From: Meles meles
Taxonomy: Eukaryota; Chordata; Mammalia; Carnivora; Mustelidae
Direction: 5' to 3'
DNA length: 64,000 nt
Assembly (NCBI RefSeq): GCF_922984935.1
Contig: NC_060083.1
Coordinates: forward strand, 45,475,203-45,539,202
Shown piece by piece: positions 23,601 through 32,925 of this stretch. The position numbers and the translations under genes were made by a program. Under the pieces are notes generated by a model. That model saw only the letters and a list, made by a program, of their open reading frames with translations, had not been told where the DNA came from and did not search any database. Every line of letters starts with the position of its first letter. The first letter of the stretch is position 1.

Positions 23601-26600
23601 CTGCCTCTCTTATCAGGCCTATAGGAAGTGTAATGGCCACCAAGTGAGAAGAAGTAGACCCATCATCAGATTTTTGAGGTCGGGAGCCAATTCAGCCTAC
23701 GGTGGAGCAGGGAGGGCTGCCTGCAGGAAGGACCAAGAGGCTCATAGCTTGGGTCACACATCATCTCTTTACAGAAGAAGAAACTCAGGATCCAAGGTTA
23801 AGCAGCTTGTTCCTATCCTCCTTCCTTTGGATACAGGAAGGCAGAAGTAGCTGATGACATAACACCCAGGGGATCAGGGGTCCCAGGGGTCCTCAGAGGA
23901 AGCAGGCACGTTCCCTCTTCCCTCGTCCCTTGTCCCTGGCCTCCATTCCCTGCCTGGTCCCCACTGCACCCCCACCACGCCCCCATCAAGTGGCCTGCAG
24001 CAGGGAAGTCAAATTCTCCTCCCTCTACAGCCCTGCCGGCACTATTAATGGGTTTACTGGGCAGCCCCAGATTGAGAGGCCTTTAATCACAGGCTCAGAG
24101 TTGGACTTAATTAACCCCTAAGCAGCTTACAGTGAGGCCCAGGCAGACCAGAGCAGGGGAAGAGCCCAGGGGGCTCAGCAAGCTGGACACAAGGTGGGGA
24201 GCACTGAGCCCTCCATGGCCACCAAGGCTGGGGGACATTAGTACAGTTCCTCTACTACATGGAGAAAAGGTCTTTGGGGGGGGGGGCAAGTGTGTCACAG
24301 TTTAGGGTCTGGCCCACCCACAGCAGCCTTCACTTTCCTAGTTCACTTTCTCAAAGGGGAGGGACAGGGGAGTTATTCTAACCAAACTGGGAGGCCCGGG
24401 ATATCTTGCAGAGGCAGCTGCTAGGCCAGCAGCAAAGGAAGGGGCTGCAGGGGCAGGAGGCATCCAGGCAGGGAAACGTCAGACAAATCAGAGCAAAACC
24501 AGAGCAGGCTGCAGTGTGAGGGCCCATAGCCTCCAGCATAGGGAACTTCACCTGGTAGGGCCCCAACTACACATGGTGTCCGTGAACCCCCAGAATAGAA
24601 TACGGATTTTGTGCACAGAGAAGCATCTGTCTATGAGGAAGACCCACAGCTGTCATCAGATTCTCAAAAAGGGATCCAGGACCAAGAAATTTAAGAACAC
24701 TTTCCTTATCTGATCACATCATCTTACAGATGGGAAAGCGTAAGTCCTAAATAAAAAGACCGAAGGCCACAGGCTCACTGAGATCATAACCCAGCAGCGC
24801 CCCTAACAACGGCGCATACCCCCATCAGGAATATACTTTCTGAGTCACAGCTTTGGAGTGTCACATTGACCTCTTTATAGGAGAAGAGGCACAGCCTCCA
24901 AAAGGCTAAGAAATTTGCCCCTGAGGCTTCCTAGCTCATCTGGGTGACCTGCTCCCTTGCCCCACAATCTCCCAGAGAAGCAAGTCCAGGCTTCCTCAGC
25001 TGGCATTCTCCACGTGCAACTCCTAGCGTCCCAGGACAGGGCCCCAAGTTCATCCCTGGCACAGGCTGCTTCACTCCACCGATCGGGTGGCCCCAGGCTG
25101 TCCTCCAACCCCTAGCCATTCTCCAAGGGCCCAGGACCACCTCACCAACCAGTGGCCCCAGGCCATTGCCCTCGGCAATACTGGGAATCATCTCTGCCCC
25201 TCCACAGAGGTGAGTTGAACTGTGTCTCCAGCCCCACCCTTGAGCAGGTGCAGCAGAGCCTTGGAAGCTGCCCAAAGGAAAGGCTGAGTGGCAGAATGGA
25301 GCAGTGGTGGGGGACAGTTCATTCTTGCGGTCGACTGTGGGAGTGCCTGACTGCTTCTCTCCACCCTCAAGGCCTTGTCTGGCACTTTCCAAACCACTGA
25401 TACAAAAGGGCATCCTCAACCCCTTCTTACCAGACTCAGAGTTGGTGGCGGCAACTGGCATGGTGAGGTCTTCGAGGGCTCTGAAATGTCTCTCCTAGAG
25501 GAGGGGAGAGAAAAGAATGAGAAAGCACAATGGCAAAGCAATGAGGGAAGGAATTAGGAAGAGCCTCCCCTTGGGATGGGGGGCATTCCCCAGAGGCTGC
25601 AGGATCCCACAGTCCTGGGAGGCAGGAAGAGCAGGTATCACATGACCCTTTCTCCAAGGAGGAGGGAAGGAGGTTCAGAGAGGTTAATTGCTTTGCCCAA
25701 GGTCACGAAGCTAATAAAGAGAGCCACATGGAACACCCAGGTTTTATGACTTTAAAAAAAAAAATTATGTTTCTGCCTGCCATTTGTCCTTTATTTCTTT
25801 GGGGGGTGGTCTGAGTCTGGAATCTGAGGCAAAAGCAGGAAAGATGGGCATTTCCCAGACTGTAAGCTCCATGAAGTCAAGAACTACACCTGTTTTATTT
25901 TGCTTCTGGATCCCAAACCTAGCTAGTGTAGGTGCTCTACAAACATTTGTGTGTCTGGCTGGCAGAAATGAAGTCATATTTTCCTGAGGCCTCTCTGACT
26001 TCCACTTTCTCCATTTGCCCCTTCTTAGTCCAGAACTGGGACAAGAAAATCAGGGGGCTCCCTATTCTCCAGGGGAGGGTACAGGGGGAATACCCACTAC
26101 CCTTCTTCCCTTTGCCTTCCTGGGCTCTTGCTACTGGAGAAAACCCTAATTCCCAGTTGCCATGACAACTAGAGGCAGTGGCTCACAGCAGGGGTGGGGG
26201 AGAAGAGGGAAGCAGCTGGCAGTGCCCACTTTAGGACCGAATGCCTGCTGGGCCCTGGGGGGCAGGGAGTCACAACTTCATCTCCCCCTAAAAAAAGGAT
26301 TCTACCCAGAGGGATCATCACCAGATTCTAAGAAAACCCTCTCTCTGGTCCCATCCCTTCCACCCCCAGACCAGAGCTGGTCACCTGAGCTCAAGTGGCA
26401 GAAATCACAAAGGTTGGGGGATGACTCCCCTTCTTCCTGGGTCTTCCCCTAAAGACACGAAGAAAGGTGTTTTCAGGGAAAAGAAGGGCACCCTCTGTCA
26501 GGCTAGCACCAAGGCTGGGAGAAATGCCCAGGATCGGCTGTGCCAGCCAGTGCCCCTGTGCCCACCTCTGCTGTCCCTATGCCTTCCCTCCTCCCCCCTC

Positions 26601-28040
26601 CAAGGTCCTGACCACCTGGAACCTGGAGCCTTCTCCTGGCTGATGCTGTTCTCCCTGACAGTTACTGGCAGAGCGAACCCCAGACATCCGCCTTCCTTAG
26701 CGACTGGAAGGTGAGAAGAGGCAGGGAGGATCCTGTCCCCTGGAGTCTTGCCCAGCCTGCCTGGGTTTTTCTCTGGGTAACCAGTTCCCACAGCCTTGGC
26801 TAGCTCTTCCCCACCCCCACCCCGGCCTCTGGGAGGGCGGGGCCTGGCTTGTGCCCACAGGAGAACAGCAGTGCCAGGCAAGCCAGTCTGGCTACGGGCC
26901 AAGGTCCGGGGCCCAGGCTTCGGGGAATGCGCACCTCGGCTTCCAAAAGCCTGGGCCTCGGTGTCCTCTCACGCCTACCCCCAGACTATTCACCCTACCC
27001 AGGGTCAGCAGGTGATGCGGACCAGGAGCGAAAGGGGGAGGTTTCCTCCAACGTCCCTCCCACCCACCCCTCCATTAATACCCATACAAAGAGATGTTGG
27101 AAGAGAAAGGTCTGACAAAGGCGCTTTGAAGACCGACGGTTCGTGGGGAGGGGTAGACAGACGGAGGGATGGGGGCGTCCAGAGACGTGCGAACCTGCAC
27201 GGACCGACAATCGGATAGCCCCCGCCCCGACAGCCGGGCCCTAAATGGCTGGGCGCTAGGACCTGGCGGAAGGGGGGCGTGTTGCGAGCCATCAAAGAAG
27301 GCTCTATGCGAGCGCGCCCGCGGGAGACCAGGGGATGAGGTCACTAAATGATGTCCCCCCGCCCCCGTCCTCACTCTCCCCACACACACCCCCCCCCTTA
27401 GTTGACCTAACTTTCTGACCCCGGCTCTTCTCTCCTGGCACCGATCCCCTCTCAGGTCTCCAGACCCTAACCCTGGCCCCCGACCCCGACCCGCCCCCCC
27501 ACAGCCTGGAAGGGAAAGAAGCAGTGCCCCCCCTTCCCAGGACCCCATCCCAGGGAAGGTTGAGGTGTTGGCCTCCCAAGGGGTCCGGGGGAGCCACCGG
27601 GACCCACGCAACCTCTGTCTCGCGCCCCCAACCCCCGGAAGCGCTAACAGCGCTGTTCTTACGTAATGCCCGGCTCCAAAGTCCCCCGAATCCGCACAGC
27701 CCCCGAAGAGGCCTCGCGGATATCGGAGCCTCGCCACCAGCTCTGTGCCCGATGTCACTTTGGAGCCCTAACTGCTCCGGCCAGCATCAAGAAGCAGCGG
27801 GGTTTGATTTCTCTCTAGGAGCCCCCGAGAAAGGAGGGTGGCGGGCGGTGGAGAGGGAGGGGACCGGCCTGAGGGAAGGGGCTCGGGGAGACCCGACCCG
27901 GAGAATAGGGCTGTGCCTGGACGAAGAGGAAACAAGGGCCCTGGGGTGGGCACTGGCCCGGGAGTCGGGGGGCGCCTACCTGCGCCCTGGCAGCCCCTAG
28001 CTCGTTGCGGCTCCAGCGCAGCCGGGCGCTCCGCGTTTAT
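2576..28040 (-). CDS. MPP2: MPP2, MAGUK p55 subfamily member 2 (whole gene)
   Basis: Scaffold protein of the membrane-associated guanylate kinase family, acting under the plasma membrane, notably at synapses. Coding exons in transcript order: 25461-25431 (start A) or 22147-22066 (start B), 20519-20401, 10637-10485, 10353-10204, 9837-9610, 8867-8736, 8623-8518, 8434-8366, 8144-7983, 7109-6907, 6511-6383 and 5155-4979. All junctions are GT-AG and the frame is open throughout. Start A gives 552 residues: two L27 units (about 12-118), PDZ (about 138-219), SH3 (about 228-298) and guanylate kinase-like (about 350-540). The GK P-loop is GAQGVGRR at 357-364, with Arg where active kinases have Lys, as is usual for catalytically inactive MAGUK domains. 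The C-terminus ends VPVSWVY. The match to remembered human MPP2 is near identity, so the call is firm. The outer transcript ends are estimates. Confidence 0.97.
3299..3370. repeat. Inverted repeat with three octamer motifs
   Basis: TATGCAAATGAGAT (3299-3312) and its exact reverse complement (3334-3347) form a 14-bp stem with a 21-base loop. A third copy, ATGCAAATGAGAT, lies at 3358-3370. Located in the MPP2 3' UTR. Confidence 0.9.
4979..5155 (-). CDS. MPP2: MPP2 last coding exon, end of guanylate kinase-like domain
   Basis: Encodes 58 residues from EADLRRTVEE to the terminal VPVSWVY and then TGA. The exon begins in phase 0 after a CCGCAG acceptor (minus strand). It holds the C-terminal helix of the GK fold. 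Confidence 0.97.
   Translation of the reverse strand, partial: EADLRRTVEESSRIQRGYGHYFDLSLVNTNLERTFRELQAAMEKLRTEPQWVPVSWVY
6383..6511 (-). CDS. MPP2: MPP2 exon, guanylate kinase-like domain
   Basis: 43 codons, phase 0 at both ends, from AVKVLRTAEF to STKQLT. Carries the FVPYVVFIEAP strand of the GK core. Donor ACG|GTGAGG, acceptor CTGCAG|GCA. Confidence 0.97.
6907..7109 (-). CDS. MPP2: MPP2 exon, GMP-binding-like part of GK domain
   Basis: 203 bases, starting with two bases of a split Tyr codon. It encodes TSRRPKDSERE, then GQGYSFVSRGEME and GEYEGNLYGT, the segments corresponding to the GMP-binding region of guanylate kinases. It ends VLDVNPQ before GTACGG. Confidence 0.97.
7501..7714 (-). 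mobile_element. Can-SINE in an MPP2 intron
   Basis: Poly(T)-rich start, TTTATTTATTTAAAAGAGAG, ending GCCTCCCGGGTGCCCCC. Lies in the intron between the exons at 7109 and 7983. Confidence 0.88.
7983..8144 (-). CDS. MPP2: MPP2 exon, start of GK domain with degenerate P-loop
   Basis: Encodes FDRHELLIYEEVAR, then RRKTLVLIGAQGVGRRS and ends DRYGTTVP. The nucleotide-loop motif has Arg-Arg instead of Gly-Lys at its end, consistent with a protein-binding rather than catalytic GK domain. Confidence 0.97.
8366..8434 (-). CDS. MPP2: MPP2 exon, Lys-rich HOOK linker
   Basis: 69 bases encoding TLCGSLSGKKKKRMMYLTTK plus NA, with split codons at both ends. It links SH3 to GK. The KKKKR run corresponds to the basic HOOK segment of p55 MAGUKs, which in relatives binds protein 4.1 proteins. 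Confidence 0.95.
8518..8623 (-). CDS. MPP2: MPP2 exon, end of SH3 domain
   Basis: 35 codons plus one base, from ACHVEGGSAGLIPSQLLEEK to LELTPTS. GLIPS is the last SH3 strand. Acceptor CCTTGCAG, donor GTATGAG. Confidence 0.96.
8736..8867 (-). CDS. MPP2: MPP2 exon, SH3 domain
   Basis: 44 codons in phase 0. VFVKCHFDYDPGRDSLIPC contains the ALYDY-equivalent FDYDP motif. The exon ends with the conserved DDANWWQ of MAGUK SH3 domains. Confidence 0.97.
9610..9837 (-). CDS. MPP2: MPP2 exon, PDZ domain
   Basis: 76 codons in phase 0, from GVTFRVEGGELVIARILHGG through VGDIIKEVNGQPV to PHLPRQ. With the preceding exon's GEHL it forms the carboxylate-binding loop HLGVTF. Most of the PDZ fold lies in this single exon. 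Confidence 0.97.
10204..10353 (-). CDS. MPP2: MPP2 exon, L27-PDZ linker and first PDZ strand
   Basis: 50 codons in phase 0, from SLLETHDSVASKTYE through a proline-rich linker (TPPPSPGLDP) to VRMVGIRKTAGEHL, the first beta strand and loop of the PDZ domain. Confidence 0.97.
10485..10637 (-). CDS. MPP2: MPP2 exon, second L27 unit
   Basis: 51 codons in phase 0, from AHERLEETKL to ILQEPHFQ. Amphipathic helices with VQEILRDL are typical of the L27C domain that pairs MAGUKs with partner scaffolds. Confidence 0.97.
11020..11112. repeat. MIR-like remnant
   Basis: Phrases such as CTTGTTCAAGGTCACAGGGA typical of MIR. Approximate bounds. Confidence 0.5.
11139..11630 (-). mobile_element. MER2-type (TcMar-Tigger) DNA transposon, SINE-interrupted
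   Basis: Inverted ends CAATTGACCCTTGAAGAACA and TGTTGTTCAAGGGTCAGCTG, with TA at both flanks and the internal run CTTACAATAAAGTAAGCTAG. Split by the SINE at 11206-11383. Confidence 0.8.
11206..11383 (+). mobile_element. Can-SINE inside the MER2-type element
   Basis: GGACATCCGGGTGGCTCAGT to an A-rich tail. Target TTGCTATGTA / TCGCTATGTA repeated on both sides. Confidence 0.92.
12020..12320. mobile_element. L1-like fragment
   Basis: CAAGGACCAGGTGTTACATT and TTTCCCCACGATTAGACTCA resemble old L1 3' sequence. Bounds and orientation uncertain. Confidence 0.4.
12399..12544 (-). mobile_element. Degenerate Can-SINE
   Basis: TTTTTTAAGG, AAGCAGGCTCCCATGCCC and GATCATGGCCTGAGCTGAAA match the consensus. 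The end has become a C-run. Confidence 0.75.
13265..13677 (+). mobile_element. MER5A-like hAT element, SINE-interrupted
   Basis: CTGCCCACTGTGGTAGTCAC and ACATGTGGCTGTTGGCTACT are the facing ends of a MER5A-like palindromic element. The SINE at 13413-13606 sits inside it. Confidence 0.65.
13413..13606 (-). mobile_element. Can-SINE
   Basis: Reverse copy, AAGATTTTTATTTATTTATT to CCACCCAGGCGCCCC. Confidence 0.94.
13678..13877 (+). mobile_element. Can-SINE (first of a tandem pair)
   Basis: GGGGTACCTGGGTGGCTCAG to a poly(A)-CAAAAAGAAG tail. The shared target AAGAAGTACAGCCTT flanks the pair. Confidence 0.94.
13878..14082 (+). mobile_element. Can-SINE (second of a tandem pair)
   Basis: Full young copy starting in the A-tail of the previous one. 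The right target copy AAGAAGTACAGCCTT follows it. Confidence 0.95.
14240..14760. mobile_element. Old L1 fragment
   Basis: ACCATAATTTATTCAACCAA and CACTATTGCAAATACAGCTG resemble L1 3'-region wording. Includes a (TTA)n run. Confidence 0.55.
14588..14622 (+). repeat. (TTA)n microsatellite
   Basis: About eleven uninterrupted TTA units inside the L1 fragment. Confidence 0.9.
15100..15545 (+). repeat. Old interspersed repeat, family not assigned
   Basis: TGTGATTTGCTTTGGTCAGT, CCATGTGAAGGAGAGTGTCC and TTTTAAGCCACAGAACTGTG form a familiar mammalian dispersed repeat ending GACTGATACA. Confidence 0.5.
15790..15930. repeat. MIR-like remnant
   Basis: TATCCCCACTTTTCAGAAAG and ATCACACAGCCAGCCAGTGA match MIR wording. 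Confidence 0.6.
17517..17710 (+). mobile_element. Can-SINE
   Basis: GGGGCACTTGGGTGGCTCAG to CTGTCAAAATAATC and an A-rich tail; imperfect target repeat AATCAATCTA / AATGAATCTA. Confidence 0.92.
19640..19990 (+). mobile_element. L2 LINE fragment
   Basis: CAGATTCAGCTCAAGGGGCC and CCAGGAAGCCTTCCCTGGCT are L2 3'-end wording. Confidence 0.6.
20401..20519 (-). CDS. MPP2: MPP2 exon, first L27 unit
   Basis: Starts with two bases completing an Ala codon, so it accepts either first exon. It then encodes MQQVLDNLGSLPNATGAAEL through IMESPIVRSLAK. First shared coding exon. Confidence 0.97.
22066..22147 (-). CDS. MPP2: MPP2 alternative first coding exon (start B)
   Basis: Minus-strand ATG at 22147 opens MAGSPGSGASLEGVSLGSSE plus EADLRRE. 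It splices at GAAG|GTAGGG in the phase needed by the 20401-20519 exon, giving E-A-MQQV. It matches the N-terminus I remember for a human MPP2 isoform (MAGSPGSG...). It lies in a GC- and CpG-rich block, suggesting its own promoter. Confidence 0.88.
22150..22480 (-). promoter_or_regulatory. MPP2: CpG-rich promoter region for MPP2 start B
   Basis: GC-rich, CpG-dense stretch just upstream of the alternative first exon. It contains two minus-strand ATTGG/CCAAT-type boxes (around 22276 and 22315) and GC-box-like GGGGCGG strings. Promoter role is inferred; the start site was not determined. Confidence 0.55.
22480..25430. other. MPP2: MPP2 intron between alternative first exons
   Basis: No exon seen. 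It is free of recognisable Can-SINEs, which is unusual for this window. An ATTA-rich short stretch lies at 24040-24125 and a MIR-like remnant near 23740-23800. Confidence 0.6.
25431..25494 (-). CDS. MPP2: MPP2 first coding exon (start A)
   Basis: Minus-strand ATG at 25461 in context CTCACCATGC encodes MPVAATNSES and one base of Ala. Donor CTG|GTAAGA. The exon opens at 25494 after CTCCTCTAG, leaving a 33-base 5' UTR part. This start gives the 552-residue form, matching the human form beginning MPVAATNSE. Confidence 0.93.
25660..25745. repeat. MIR-like remnant
   Basis: GAGAGGTTAATTGCTTTGCC and CAAGGTCACGAAGCTAATAA. Confidence 0.6.
25835..25960 (+). mobile_element. L2 3'-end fragment
   Basis: CTGTAAGCTCCATGAAGTCA and TAGGTGCTCTACAAACATTT are typical of the L2 3' end. 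Confidence 0.65.
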
Positions 28041-28260
28041 TGCTTGTCAATCGCTACCCCGGCTCTTAAAGCGGCAAGGCCTCCTCTGCGCGAGGGGGCG
28101 GAGACGGAGAGGCGAGAGGAAGGGAGGGGGACTCTGGATGCCCAGGGAAAAGCCGGAGAAAGTAGTCTTTCCGTGCAGCTAGAGGGTAGGCGCGGAGGTG
28201 GTGGTTTGGGAGAAACCGCACAGCCCAAGACCCCCTGCTCGCTTTCCACTGGGGGAAGCC
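26800..28260 (-). promoter_or_regulatory. MPP2: CpG-rich main promoter region of MPP2
   Basis: About 1.4 kb of GC-rich, CpG-dense sequence with no SINE, surrounding the probable first exon. Long open frames here on both strands are a by-product of base composition. Confidence 0.55.
27980..28040 (-). other. MPP2: MPP2 non-coding first exon (probable)
   Basis: Minus-strand donor GGCGCAG|GTAGGC at 27980, within a CpG-rich block that begins near 26,800. A TTTAAGAG box (28063-28070) sits about 25-30 bases before the proposed start. Placement is inferred from donor, GC content and position upstream of the start A exon. Confidence 0.5.
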
Positions 28261-28582
28261 CGAGCTAGGACCCGTACCCACTAGCGTCCCTTGGCGCTCA
28301 GCGATCCCTTAAAAGGGCGATGGTGAACGATTACTCCGCTCCCTTTTCTCAGCTTAGAGCCACCTTTCAATTCCAGACCTGCCTCACCTCTCCAGGTTAT
28401 CCGTTTCCCAGTTGGGAAAAGGAACCCGAGGAGTTGAGGGAGATCCCCTAGGGGCATGAGACCCATTCCCATAGGGTCTCAGGCTCAGGGGGCAGTTTGG
28501 AAGGACTCCAATGGGGAAGAGCGGGATCCCACACTCTCTGGAAGAAGACGGGGGAAACGTCTTTGAGAGGGAGTTCAAGAGC

Positions 28583-28773
28583 TTTTTTTTTTTTTTAAGA
28601 TTTTATTTATTTGACAGAGATCACAAGTAGGCAGAGAGGCAGGCAGAGAGAGAGAGGAGGAAGCAGGCTCCCTGCTGAGCAGAGAGCCTGATGTAGCACT
28701 TGATCCCAGGACTCTGGGATCATGACCTGAGCTGAAGGCAGAGGCTTAACTCACTGAGCCACCCAGGCGCCCT
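28583..28773 (-). mobile_element. Can-SINE
   Basis: Poly(T), AAGATTTTATTTATTTGACA, ending CCACCCAGGCGCCC. Lies just upstream of the MPP2 CpG region. Confidence 0.94.
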
Positions 28774-29137
28774 GGAGATCTTATTTTAGGTCCAGATCAG
28801 AGAGCAGGTCCATACCCCTGTTTAGGGAAAGAAGTAATTCTCTATCCTTCTTCAGAGTCCCATCTCAAGAAGTAAATAAAGTGTTAAACCCAGTTAGGTG
28901 TCTGCCTTCACCAGGCTCCGCTCCACCCCCAGACCTGCTTGTACAAGATAGTGTATGGCCTTGGAATGCGTGTAGGTTCAGCCTGGAGACCACCCTTCGC
29001 TCAGACAGCCTAGCATATGCCGGCCAGCCCCGGCACTTCTCTGACCTCAGTGTCCCCCACCCCCTCTGTCTTCCAAAATATGCAGAGATCATCCCTCTTT
29101 CTTGCTAGCTGAGCTCCTAAGACCAGAAGTGGACCTC

Positions 29138-29232
29138 AACACCTGGCTGGCTCAGTCGGTGAAGGATAGGGCTTTTGATCTCGGGGTTGTGCGTTTGAGT
29201 CCCACTTCGGTAGAGATTACTTAAAAACACAT
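29138..29232 (+). mobile_element. Old tRNA-like SINE
   Basis: CACCTGGCTGGCTCAGTCGG and GTTGTGCGTTTGAGTCCCAC (box B). Confidence 0.75.
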
Positions 29233-29249
29233 TTATTGTTGTTGTTGTC

Positions 29250-29343
29250 ATTGTCGTTGTCACCTAGGCTCCAAGTCCAACATGAGGGCTTGAACACACA
29301 ACCCTGAGACCAAGAGTAGCATGCGCTACAGCCAGGCACCCCC
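29250..29343 (-). mobile_element. Old tRNA-like SINE
   Basis: ACACAACCCTGAGACCAAGA and CTACAGCCAGGCACCCCC, facing the previous element tail-to-tail; a (GAAG)n tract at 29366-29402 follows. Confidence 0.75.
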
Positions 29344-29940
29344 CAAATAAAATCTTTTTTTAAAAAGAAAGGAAAGAAGGAAGGGAGGGAGGAAGGGAGG
29401 GAAATGGACTGACCTGGAAGCTTGCTTGGAAATCTCAGAAATAGGTTTGACTTGGGAACCCATCCTGGAAGTGGAGGACTGGCCCCCGGGACCCCAAGAG
29501 ACTCAGTTCACCCCTGAGCTCTAGAGGGCATAAATTTGGGTATACAGATATAGGGAAAAGCCATTAAAAAAAAAAAAAAAAGCCATAAAACCTTTCTGCT
29601 GAAAGGTCTGGCGCTTCCTCGCCCTCCCCGCCTTACTGAAGGAGAAGAAAGTTAGTTTAGCGACCCCAGATGGTGGAGATTGGAATTGCAGGTTCTGTTT
29701 CCAACCCGAGGTTTTCGGGAGCACACTGTTTCCAACCCTCTCCCCAGCCCTCAGACCAGAAGACCCACCTAATTCAACTCAGGAAACAAGCCCGCTTCCC
29801 ATGATGAAAGCTACTTTCCAGTGTCACCTGTCCATCTCTGGGCAGAGAGAGAATCACTCAGCTAATTACGTTTGTTTTGGAAGTGGGAGGATCTTGAATC
29901 TCTCTGAAATATTAATTACTTCTCCATCAGGCAACTCTTC

Positions 29941-30131
29941 TTTTTTTTTTTTTTTAAGATTTTATTTGGTAGACAGAGATCACAAGCAGGCAGAGAGACG
30001 GGCAGAGAGAGAGGGGGAAGCAGGCTCCTTGCCGAGCAGAGAGCCCGATACAGGGCTCAATCCCAGGACCCTGGGATCATGACCTGAGCCGAAGGCAGAG
30101 GCTTTAACCCACTGAGCCACGCAGGCGCCCC
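29941..30131 (-). mobile_element. Can-SINE with target duplication
   Basis: Young reverse copy; ATCAGGCAACTCTT on both sides. Confidence 0.95.
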
Positions 30132-31175
30132 TCTATCAGGCAACTCTTATTCCGTAGCAATCCACAGCAAACCTTCAATTCCATTCAGTATCCCCAAGAC
30201 AAGGTGGAATCACAGATTCTGGACCACTGGGGAGATGGAATCCAATTTTATTCTTACAAACTGCCTTCCCCACCCACACTCCCAATAACTGTCAGTCAAC
30301 GAGTATCAAGTATCTCTCTAAAAGGGCCTTACAGAATGCCAGCCCCTCACACCTTTTCAGGACGCTTCCGGCTAATAAATTGTTTGATTCTCCCAACAGC
30401 TCAGTGAAATTCCAGTGTAAAAGAAGAATTTCTTCGTGCAGAGTACCATGCTCCTATTGTTTCAGACAATGTGACAGCTTCGGTAATACTAAGTCAGATA
30501 CCAGCTTTGGGGCCAGGCTCGGTGGCTCCCAATCTCCTGGGGCTCCCCTCTAGGGTGGAGGTCCGGGCTGGGGGCGGTGTCAAAAACAAAAAGCACTTTC
30601 TGGCGGTGTAGTTGACTGTCATACCGGAAGAGCAGTAAATGAGCCCCAAGGAATGAGAGTGCTACTGGTGAGAAACAGAGTAGCTGAGAAGGGAAGCAGG
30701 TTGGAGGGGCCCAAAATGCATCCTATGGCAGTTAGTGGCAACCCAGTGGGGAGGGGGCCGTGGGTGCAGGAGAGTGGGGGAAGCAAGAGGGATGGCGTCC
30801 TTTCCTTTTCCCTCTCTGGTCTGTAATTAGCTCAGTCGTCCTCCCTGCTTCCACAGATCACAAGGGTGCAGTCAGTATTTCTGCTTCCCCTAAAATCAAG
30901 GTTTTCCTCTGGTGGATGTTCATCGCAGGGCTTTGAGAGTCAGGACACGGAGAGAAATAAAATTCAAAGCGGCTGTTGTGAATTTCTGGCAGATCCGGCG
31001 CTGTTGAGAGGGATGGTGCACTCACGACAATGGCCAGCAGGGGCCGCCACAGCTATCCCAAGTCTACACGCTCACGTTCCCCACGATCCATACAACTCGC
31101 CAGTCTTGCTCTGGAAACCTTTTCTCTTGGCTGGACCTCTCATTAGGAAAAAAAGTTTGAAACTCTCCCTGCATA

Positions 31176-31184
31176 TAGATAGAT

Positions 31185-31240
<56 letters not shown>

Positions 31241-31256
31241 TAGAGAGATAGAGATA
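31176..31256 (+). repeat. (TAGA)n microsatellite
   Basis: About eighteen near-perfect TAGA units. Confidence 0.95.
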
Positions 31257-32754
31257 TAGTGATATCTCTTAGGTCATTTACATTACCTCTCTGAGCCTCA
31301 ATTTTCTCATCTCTACAATTGGGATAACCCCTGCCCCCCAAGGGAGAGAACCCATGTAGGTGACTGCTACAATACAAGGTACACAGAAGGTGTTCCATAA
31401 ATGCGGCTTCCCTTTGAGGCTGGGTTGAACAGGCTCTAGCTAGGTGCCTTCTGGGCAGTGGGTATTGAGTCTCTCCCTGGATATCTGGTGTGCCCATCAC
31501 TGACCTCAGGTCTTCCTGGGGCAGACAAGGGTCCACCTCAGGGCTGCTGGCTCCCCAGGTATCAGGTTGGATAGTACGTCCTCTTCCCGCTGCCCACACA
31601 ACCATTAGCGGCCTCTTGCCCAGCCCTATCTGTGCCACCCACTGTTACCGCTTCTTTCTCCCCTGCCACCACCAAGTTGCCAAGGGCTCTGCTCTGGACA
31701 CCATATACAGGGGCCAGGAATAGGTAGCCCATCAACAGAGTGGAGATGAGTTTGTAAACAGCAGAGCAGAACCTAAGAGTGGGAGGGAGTCTTGCTAGCG
31801 CCCCAACCCATAACCCAAAATCCATTGCTGGAGACCCTCACAAGCCAGTGATGCCTCGGAGTGCTCTTGTAGACCAAAGGGAAGAGAGTGGAGGGAGGCT
31901 CTAGACTGTGGGAATACGTGCCCTGAGGACCCCGTGAGGCACTCGGGTTGTTGTTTGGAGACAGAAAGAAAGGAGAGGGGAGTGTCCCCGCTTGGACTGG
32001 TGACCTGGAAGAGGGCTGCATGTGCGGGAATGCACGCACGTACGCCCACACACCCACAAGCGCTGTGCTGCTTCCCACCCCCAGAGCCCTGGGCTAAGGG
32101 AGCTCTTGTAGAGTGGGTTGGGGCAGAGACAGAAGGGACAGGGACAGGGGTTATGGAGAGCATTAAGACAGCTTGCTGGGTGACTTCAGGCAAATCATTT
32201 GGCTGGAGCTTGGTAATATCGGCCTCACAGCCTCTGCATACCCATATAAAAGTGCTCTGTGAGGCAGGGGAGCTGGGTTACCCAGGACCATGCCCCCTTC
32301 CCAGGAATGCCGGGAGGTCCCAGTCCCAGAGCCATTCTCTCCCCATGCCCTGTCACACACAACAAAAGCTCCCCCCACCTCCCACTGCAGCCCTGCTTGG
32401 TGCCAGCTGCTCAGCTCCAAGCCTCCCCACCAGAATCTTCTCCCACCCTCTGCACTGAGGTTTAACCACCCTGAGCCTACCCCATGCACAGGGCAGAGTA
32501 GGGGGACCTCCTGCCCATCCCACAGGGAAGAGGGAGGACGGTGTGGAGTTAGGAGAGATGGGGGAGATCTTTTCTTACCACTGTGTCTGGGGGATTTGCT
32601 CAGTCAGTTCACCCCATTGCTTAATTTGCATTCTTTGACTTTCGAAAAGCTTATTCATAATTCAAAATCTTCTCCTGCCATGTGGGCTGCCACTCTGCTC
32701 TAACCGTCACCCACACCAGCGCTGCCACGTGTGAGCTCTGCCACGCACAGGTCC

Positions 32755-32925
32755 AGTCTCTTCCCCTGTATACATTTCTCTGATCCTCATAACAACTGGG
32801 CAAGGCAGGGAGTACTATAGTCCCATTTTACAGATGAAGAGACTGGAGTACAGAGAGATTAAGCAGTTTGCCCATCGGCATGATGCTGTTGGTGGTGGAG
32901 CTGGGATTTGACCCCAGGTCGTGTG
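32755..32925 (+). repeat. MIR element
   Basis: ATCCTCATAACAACTGGGCA, CCCATTTTACAGATGAAGAG and GAGCTGGGATTTGACCCCAG cover most of the MIR core. Confidence 0.75.

Noticed and set aside
27075..27758. Minus-strand open frame of 227 codons near the MPP2 promoter
   Set aside because: Composition effect in CpG-rich DNA; contains no recognisable domain and conflicts with the non-coding first exon model.
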